DNA of 64,000 nt from Knoellia remsis (lineage in GTDB: Bacteria > Actinomycetota > Actinomycetes > Actinomycetales > Dermatophilaceae). Below are positions 59,266 through 64,000 of the stretch, piece after piece (position 1 is the first letter of the stretch; the number at the start of each line of letters is the position of its first letter). A program made the translations under genes and the position numbers. Where the stretch lies: assembly GCF_003002895.1 (NCBI RefSeq), contig NZ_PVTI01000022.1, positions 1 through 64,000 on the forward strand. The letters are read 5' to 3'. The notes beneath the pieces are model-generated. The model ran no database searches. It was not told the DNA's origin and was given only the letters and a program-made list of their open reading frames with translations.

Positions 59266-62200
59266 GTGACTCGACGACGCACCGTGCGCCGCGGCTTCAC
59301 GACGGTGGCCGGGATCGCCGCGGCAGCACTCGCCGTGACGGCAGCAGCACCCCCATCAGGGGCCGCACCCGGAGACCGTGAGATCACCGTCGCGAAGGCG
59401 CCCAAGGCGCAGTCGCAGACCGACAAGGTCAAGAAGGCCAAGAGCGGAGACAAGCTCGGCCGCCATGACCGCGACCTGCTCGAGAAGGCCCAGGACGAGG
59501 GCGCCAAGCGCGTCGTCGTCATGCTTGCCACCGAGAAGGGCCGCACCGCAGAGACGGTCAAGGCCATCGAGGCCGCCGGTGGTGTCGCCGCCACCGTCAA
59601 CGACCGGCTCGGCTACATCAGCGCCAGCGTTCCGACCGGCAAGGTCGACGCGCTCGCCAAGCAGAAGTCGATCGTCGCGGTCGACCTCAACGAGAGCATC
59701 CCGCTGCCCAAGCCCGAGGCCGAGGCCCCGGCGGGTGCGCAGGCGGCCGCCGTCCCGGCGCCCGGTCCGTCCACGCCGGACGACAACCCCTACATGCCGA
59801 CGCGTGACATCGGTTCGGTCGCGTTCAAGAAGGCCAACCCGACGTGGGACGGTCGCGGTATCACCATCGGCATCATCGACTCCGGTGTCGACCTCGACCA
59901 CCCCGCCCTGCAGAAGACCACGACCGGCGAGCGCAAGATCGTCGACTGGGTCACCGGCACCGACCCGCTCCTCGAGGGCGACGGCTCGTGGCGCGCCATG
60001 CTGACGCAGGTCACCGGCCCGACCTTCACGTATGCCGGTCAGTCCTGGACCGCACCTGCCGGCACCTACCGGATCAACCGGGTCGCGGAGAGCATCTCGC
60101 TCAACTCCGACGCCAAGGGCGACTTCAACCGTGACGGTGACACCACCGACACGTGGGGCATCCTCTACGACGAGAAGACCAACGACATCTGGGTCGACAT
60201 GAACCAGGACCGCGTCTTCTCCGACTCCGAGAAGATGCGCCCCTACAAGGAGAAGTTCGACATCGGTCGCTTCGGGGTCGACAACCCGGCCACGGCGATC
60301 AACGAGTCGATGCCGTTCACGGTCGAGTTCCGTGAGGACGTCGACCTCACCCCGGCGGGCATGCCCGGCCAGAAGGCCGACTTCGTCAACATCGGCGTCG
60401 TCGAGTCCGCGCACGGCACGCACGTCGCCGGCATCGCGGCGGCCAACGGTCTCTTCGGTGGGCAGATGGACGGTCAGGCGCCCGGCGCCAAGATCGTCTC
60501 GAGCCGCGCCTGCTCGTGGGGCGGCGGCTGCACCGCGGTCGCGCTGACCGACGGCATGGTCGACCTCGTCGCCAACCGCGGCGTCCAGATCGTCAACATG
60601 TCGATCGGTGGCCTCCCGGCCCTCAACGACGGCAACAACGCCCGTGCCCGCCTCTACGACCGGCTCGTCTCCGAGTACGGCGTGCAGCTCGTCATTTCGG
60701 CGGGCAACAGCGGCCCCGGCATCAACACGATCGGTGACCCGTCGGTCGCGACCGACGTCATCTCGGTCGCGTCGTCGATCACCAAGGAGACGTGGAAGTC
60801 GAACTACGGCGCCGACGTCTCCTCGGCAGTGGCCCTGCACAACTACTCCTCGCGCGGTCCGCGTGAGGACGGCGGCTTCAAGCCCAACGTTGCCGCGCCG
60901 GGCTCGGCCATCTCGTCCATCCCGACGTGGCAGCCGGGCGGCCCGGTCCCCGAGGCCGGCTACCCGCTTCCGCCGGGCTACGCGATGTTCAACGGCACGT
61001 CGATGGCCTCGCCGCAGACCGCCGGTGCGGGAGCCCTGCTCCTCTCCGCCGCCAAGGCGAAGGGCATCGCCGTGACGCCGCGTCAGCTGCGTGACTCGAT
61101 CTACAGCTCGGCCGACTACAAGGCCAACATCGAGGCGATCGGTCAGGGCGCCGGCATCGTCGACGTCCCCGGTGCGTGGTCGATCCTCAAGACGTCGCCG
61201 CGCTCGCAGGACTACACGGTGACGGCTCCGGTCTGCACGCCGCTGTCGAGCCTGCTCGCGACGCCGAACCAGGGTCCGGGCCTCTACAACCGCTGTGATG
61301 CCGCGAACGGTGGTGTCGTCGTCGGGCAGCAGAAGGCCTACGACATCAAGGTGACGCGCACGTCGGGCGCGAAGGGCAATGTCAGGCACAACGTTCGTCT
61401 CGTCGGCAACGACGGCACGTTCCGGCTGCCGACGAGCCAGCGCCCGTCGCCGCTGGGTGGCACGACCAACATCCCGCTCAAGGTCAAGGCCACGACGCCG
61501 GGTGTCCACTCGGCGATCCTCGAGATCGACGACCCGTCGACGAACATCGTCGACAAGCGGGTCATGCTCGTGGTCGTCGTGAGCCAGGACCTCAAGGCGC
61601 CGACCTTCACGGTCACGCAGTCGGGCAGCGTGGAGCGCAACCTGTTCAAGCGTCTCTTCGTCACCGTTCCGGCGGGCACGAAGGCCCTCCAGGTCAACCT
61701 CTCCGGCATCGCGTCCGGTTCGCAGGTCCGCTGGATCGCCTACAACCCGTACGGCAACCCGGTCGAGTCGACCTCGTCGATTGTGTGCTTCACCAACTAC
61801 AACAACGGTGGCGGCTGCAAGCCGACCTCGCGCTCCTACAGCAACCCGATCCCGGGCGTCTGGGAGCTCCAGGTCGAGGCGCGCCGCACGACGCCGACCC
61901 TCAACAACCCGTACTCGATCACCGCGAGTGCGCAGGGTGTCGTCGTCGACCCGGCCACCCAGACCATCGCCTCGGCGAAGGTCGGCCAGGCCGTGCCCGT
62001 GTCGTGGAAGGTGACCAACCAGCTCGCCCCCGTGACGATCGCGCCGAAGGGCGGGCCGCTCGGCTCGGCTGTGGCCGGTCGCAAGACGATCGCGAACGGT
62101 GAGCTGCAGAAGTTCACCGTGACGATCCCGGCTGGGGCCAGCTCGTTCGTCGCGAAGATCGGCAACCCGTCCGACAAGGGCGCCGACCTCGACCTCTTCG

Positions 62201-62562
62201 TCCGCAACGCGGCCGGGGCGATCGTGGCGCAGCAGGCGGACGGTGACAGCGAGGAGGCCGTGTCCATCGCGAACCCGGCGGCCGGCACCTACACCGTCGA
62301 GGTCGACGGCTACTCGGTCCCGACCGGGTCGACGCAGTACGACTACCTCGACGTCTTCTACTCGGCCGGTCTCGGCACCCTCACGGTGCCGTCGACGACG
62401 ACCGAGCTCGGCACGGGCGAGTCGACGACGGTGAACGGCACGCTCACCGTCGCGAGCGTCCCCGAGTCGGGGCGCCAGGTGTCCGGCGAGATGCGGGTCC
62501 TCTCCACCGAGGGCGCGCTGCTCGGCACGGGCCAGGTCCTGATCGGTTCGGTCACCCCGTGA
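59266..62562 (+). CDS. Secreted S8 subtilisin-family protease
   Basis: A protease of 1098 residues. A signal peptide (RRTVRRG then a hydrophobic core, cleavage near residue 33) and a pro-region (to about 150) precede the catalytic domain with Asp205 (GIIDSGVDLDHP), His383 (ESAHGTHVAG), oxyanion Asn481 and Ser579 (NGTSMASP). Residues about 210-365 form a long insertion between Asp and His that includes an EF-hand-like NRDGDTTD. The C-terminal part has beta domains, including a PPC-like one (ADLDLFVRNAAGAIV). A GGAGAGG site 8 nt before the GTG supports this start. Confidence 0.93.
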   Translation: MTRRRTVRRGFTTVAGIAAAALAVTAAAPPSGAAPGDREITVAKAPKAQSQTDKVKKAKSGDKLGRHDRDLLEKAQDEGAKRVVVMLATEKGRTAETVKAIEAAGGVAATVNDRLGYISASVPTGKVDALAKQKSIVAVDLNESIPLPKPEAEAPAGAQAAAVPAPGPSTPDDNPYMPTRDIGSVAFKKANPTWDGRGITIGIIDSGVDLDHPALQKTTTGERKIVDWVTGTDPLLEGDGSWRAMLTQVTGPTFTYAGQSWTAPAGTYRINRVAESISLNSDAKGDFNRDGDTTDTWGILYDEKTNDIWVDMNQDRVFSDSEKMRPYKEKFDIGRFGVDNPATAINESMPFTVEFREDVDLTPAGMPGQKADFVNIGVVESAHGTHVAGIAAANGLFGGQMDGQAPGAKIVSSRACSWGGGCTAVALTDGMVDLVANRGVQIVNMSIGGLPALNDGNNARARLYDRLVSEYGVQLVISAGNSGPGINTIGDPSVATDVISVASSITKETWKSNYGADVSSAVALHNYSSRGPREDGGFKPNVAAPGSAISSIPTWQPGGPVPEAGYPLPPGYAMFNGTSMASPQTAGAGALLLSAAKAKGIAVTPRQLRDSIYSSADYKANIEAIGQGAGIVDVPGAWSILKTSPRSQDYTVTAPVCTPLSSLLATPNQGPGLYNRCDAANGGVVVGQQKAYDIKVTRTSGAKGNVRHNVRLVGNDGTFRLPTSQRPSPLGGTTNIPLKVKATTPGVHSAILEIDDPSTNIVDKRVMLVVVVSQDLKAPTFTVTQSGSVERNLFKRLFVTVPAGTKALQVNLSGIASGSQVRWIAYNPYGNPVESTSSIVCFTNYNNGGGCKPTSRSYSNPIPGVWELQVEARRTTPTLNNPYSITASAQGVVVDPATQTIASAKVGQAVPVSWKVTNQLAPVTIAPKGGPLGSAVAGRKTIANGELQKFTVTIPAGASSFVAKIGNPSDKGADLDLFVRNAAGAIVAQQADGDSEEAVSIANPAAGTYTVEVDGYSVPTGSTQYDYLDVFYSAGLGTLTVPSTTTELGTGESTTVNGTLTVASVPESGRQVSGEMRVLSTEGALLGTGQVLIGSVTP

Positions 62563-62586
62563 CCTGACCGTCAGCTCCTGACAGTC

Positions 62587-62630
62587 ACGAGCGCCCCGTA
62601 TGCCGCCCGCGCGGCATACGGGGCGCTCGT
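62587..62630. terminator. 20-bp hairpin terminator built from GTATGCC/GGCATAC
   Basis: Perfect 20-nt arms 62587-62606 and 62611-62630 around CCGC. The heptamer lies in each arm (62598-62604 and 62613-62619). It lies between the protease gene and the convergent lipoprotein gene, together with repeat A. Confidence 0.8.
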
Positions 62631-62640
62631 CTGCGTGCGC

Positions 62641-62757
62641 CGAACCGTCCACTTGGGTGAGCTCGGGACGCGAAGGGGTGTCCCCAACCGTCCACTTGGG
62701 TGAGCTCGGGACGCGAAGGGGTGTCCCCAACCGTCCACTTGGGTGAGCTCGGGACGC
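62641..62757. repeat. Repeat family A, three tandem copies (variant)
   Basis: Three copies with core CCACTTGG and GAGCTC instead of CCAATTGG and GAGATC, spaced by about 43 bp; the variants are shared by all three, which points to local amplification. They end directly at the stop of the lipoprotein gene. Confidence 0.85.
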
Positions 62758-62759
62758 GG

Positions 62760-63440
62760 TCAGCGGGTCTTGCGCGCCGACGTCACCTCGAACGCCGGTC
62801 CCTGCTGGCAGGTCGTCGCCACGTCGTCGCGGCGCACGCCGGTGACCTCGACCTGCCCGTCCGGCACGCTGACCTTGCCGACGAGGACGAAGACGCCCTG
62901 GTCGGAGGTGAGCACACGGCAGCCGTCCTCGACGCCGGCGGCGACGGTGCCGCGCAGGGTCACCGGCACTGCGGCCGGGCCGCCCGACGGCACGGGGGTG
63001 AGGTCCTCGGGGTACTCGGTCATCGTCGCCTTCCTCACTTGGAACGGAAGCGCCTGCGGGCAGTTCGCGTCGGGGGTGTCGATCGTGACGCCTTCGACGG
63101 TGTATGCCGTCCCGGCGCTGAGGCCCTTCGTCTCACCGACGAGGATGTACTGCGTCGCGGTGCGGTCGTCCTTGAACACGGTGCAGCCACCCTCGAGCGA
63201 GACGACCCGGCCGGTCATCGTCATGGGCCGGGCGCGCCCGCTGCCGGGCATCGACGGGCCCGCGGTCGGTGTCCCGGACGCCGTCGGCGCGACACTGTCC
63301 GTGCTCGCCTCCGTCGTCAACGAGCTGGACGGGGTTGCGGGGTCGCCGCTACCGCACGCGGACAGGAGCCCGACCGCGAAGGCCAGCGGGACGGCATACC
63401 GGCTCGTCGACCTCACCGGACCGGACGGGAACGTGCGCAT
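62760..63440 (-). CDS. Lipoprotein with two tandem domains
   Basis: A protein of 226 residues. The leader ends in the lipobox LLSAC (Cys29), followed by a Ser/Thr-rich spacer (about residues 30-72). Then come two related domains (about 73-140 and 160-226), each with a Gly-Cys near the start, a LVG strand and a second Cys before QxxPFxV or QGPAFEV, so each may hold one disulphide. I do not recognise the family. The start is set by a leaderless TAGGTT box. Confidence 0.75.
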   Translation of the reverse strand: MRTFPSGPVRSTSRYAVPLAFAVGLLSACGSGDPATPSSSLTTEASTDSVAPTASGTPTAGPSMPGSGRARPMTMTGRVVSLEGGCTVFKDDRTATQYILVGETKGLSAGTAYTVEGVTIDTPDANCPQALPFQVRKATMTEYPEDLTPVPSGGPAAVPVTLRGTVAAGVEDGCRVLTSDQGVFVLVGKVSVPDGQVEVTGVRRDDVATTCQQGPAFEVTSARKTR

Positions 63441-63447
63441 GCTCATG

Positions 63448-63453
63448 AACCTA
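63448..63453 (-). promoter_or_regulatory. -10 box of the lipoprotein gene (leaderless)
   Basis: TAGGTT on the minus strand, 7 nt before the ATG at 63440. Confidence 0.65.
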
Positions 63454-63692
63454 CGACGCGGCGGGCCGCTGCGGGGTTCCCGCAGGGGCCCGCACGGCCG
63501 CTGAAAAGCGCGTTTGGGAGGTACGCGGGGGGTGAGGGTACGGTGTCGCTCAACAGGCACAAAGGGTCCGTCCACACCGTGGTACGGGCTCCCAGACACC
63601 GCCGTCCGACCGCACGCCCACCCACAGCGTGAGGCACCGGGCGGCCCGACCGGGCGTCGACACCACGGCGCCTCCTGGGAAGAGGAACGCCC

Positions 63693-64000
63693 GTGAGCGA
63701 CACCGAGGTCGCAGCAGACAGCCCCGCCCGCGGCAAGGACCACCACGTGTCCGTCGACCCCGCCGCGGTGAGCGAGCCCCGCTCCGCCGCCGACGGCGGA
63801 CCCGACATGGTCCAGCTCCTCACCCCGGAGGGCGAGCGCGTCCCGCACCCGGAGTACGACGAGATCGTCGACCGGCTCAGCCACGACGAGCTGCGCGAGC
63901 TCTACCGCGACCTCGTGCTCATCCGCCGCGTCGACCAGGAGGCGACCGCCCTGCAGCGTCAGGGCGAGCTCGGGCTGTGGGCCTCGCTCCTCGGGCAGGA
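63693..64000 (+). CDS. Pyruvate (or branched-chain keto acid) dehydrogenase E1 alpha, partial
   Basis: The first 102 codons are in the window; the gene runs off the edge. After a charged N-terminus of about 38 residues comes VQLLTPEGERV...YRDLVLIRRVDQEATALQRQGELGLWASLLGQ, the typical start of the thiamine-diphosphate E1 alpha subunit. GAGG about 7 nt before the GTG is the ribosome binding site. The leader may be long: a TACGGT box lies at 63539-63544, about 150 bp upstream. Confidence 0.85.
   Translation, partial: MSDTEVAADSPARGKDHHVSVDPAAVSEPRSAADGGPDMVQLLTPEGERVPHPEYDEIVDRLSHDELRELYRDLVLIRRVDQEATALQRQGELGLWASLLGQ

Noticed and set aside
59356-62730. Long minus-strand open frame (over 1100 codons) opposite the protease gene
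   Set aside because: It is the mirror of a real gene in GC-rich DNA: no domain, Arg/Val/Asp/Gly-rich composition, and the plus strand has an intact catalytic triad.
1-64000. tRNA, rRNA, tmRNA, insertion sequence, prophage or replication origin
   Set aside because: None was seen on reading both strands. No transposase, integrase or phage structural gene was found. The holin-named protein at 55464 is a chromosomal YvlD-type protein.

Overview
The window is a very GC-rich (roughly 70% by eye), gene-dense stretch of an actinobacterial chromosome. The gene content suggests Micrococcales, probably near Intrasporangiaceae/Dermatophilaceae. Pointers are the DUF5926, DUF4446, DUF1206 and DUF4259 proteins, a DinB protein of the mycothiol-dependent type, an IdeR-type iron box and a bd oxidase cydABDC operon. 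No rRNA, tRNA, prophage, insertion sequence or CRISPR array was seen. About 62 protein genes are annotated; the last (pdhA-like) runs off the right edge. Most first genes of transcription units have a TANNNT-type -10 box only 6-7 nt upstream of the start codon and no Shine-Dalgarno sequence, which is the signature of leaderless mRNAs. I used this rule to fix many starts.

Layout. 40-3607: ogt, a small sigma factor and a PaaX-type regulator, divergent from aidB (an alkylation-damage theme). 3926-8572: GDPD phosphodiesterase, RsbW-like ATPase, DUF5926, and two glycosyltransferases. 8761-12508: a large membrane protein with a phosphatase-like outer domain, and a GT87 mannosyltransferase-like protein. 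12545-15459: DUF4446-pheA, then an inserted-looking lysE/CGNR-regulator pair. 15967-19361: two acyltransferases (one fused to a HAD phosphatase) and a patatin. 19612-25272: SWIM-SNF2 helicase, a membrane protein, a vapC remnant, zwf. 25406-30085: diacylglycerol kinase-like protein, DinB protein, Na+/H+ antiporter, Doc toxin-antitoxin, DUF2510 protein. 30157-36142: serS, a two-component system, a Nat-like ABC exporter. 36381-41401: a five-gene ferric-siderophore uptake operon under an iron box. 41435-47875: HAD, DUF1206, TrmH methyltransferase, glyoxalase-like, purB, DUF1232, DUF4259, protein tyrosine phosphatase. 47944-55319: cydA-cydB-cydD-cydC followed by translationally coupled blaI- and M56-peptidase genes. 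55464-64000: holin-like protein, hisC-type aminotransferase, EamA exporter with divergent LysR regulator, secreted subtilase, lipoprotein, start of pdhA.

The most unusual signals are not single genes. (1) The heptamer GGCATAC/GTATGCC occurs about 79 times on both strands, more than ten times expectation, inside and between genes. (2) At least three families of short palindromic intergenic repeats recur. One (core CCAATTGG inside CGTCCCGA/TCGGGACG arms) forms tandem arrays. It has also spread in frame into the linker of CydC and supplies the C-terminus and stop of a glycosyltransferase. (3) A degenerate copy of the 3' end of pheA lies beyond the lysE/CGNR cassette and marks it as an insertion. 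(4) A BlaI/BlaR-like pair is fused by overlap to the cytochrome bd operon.
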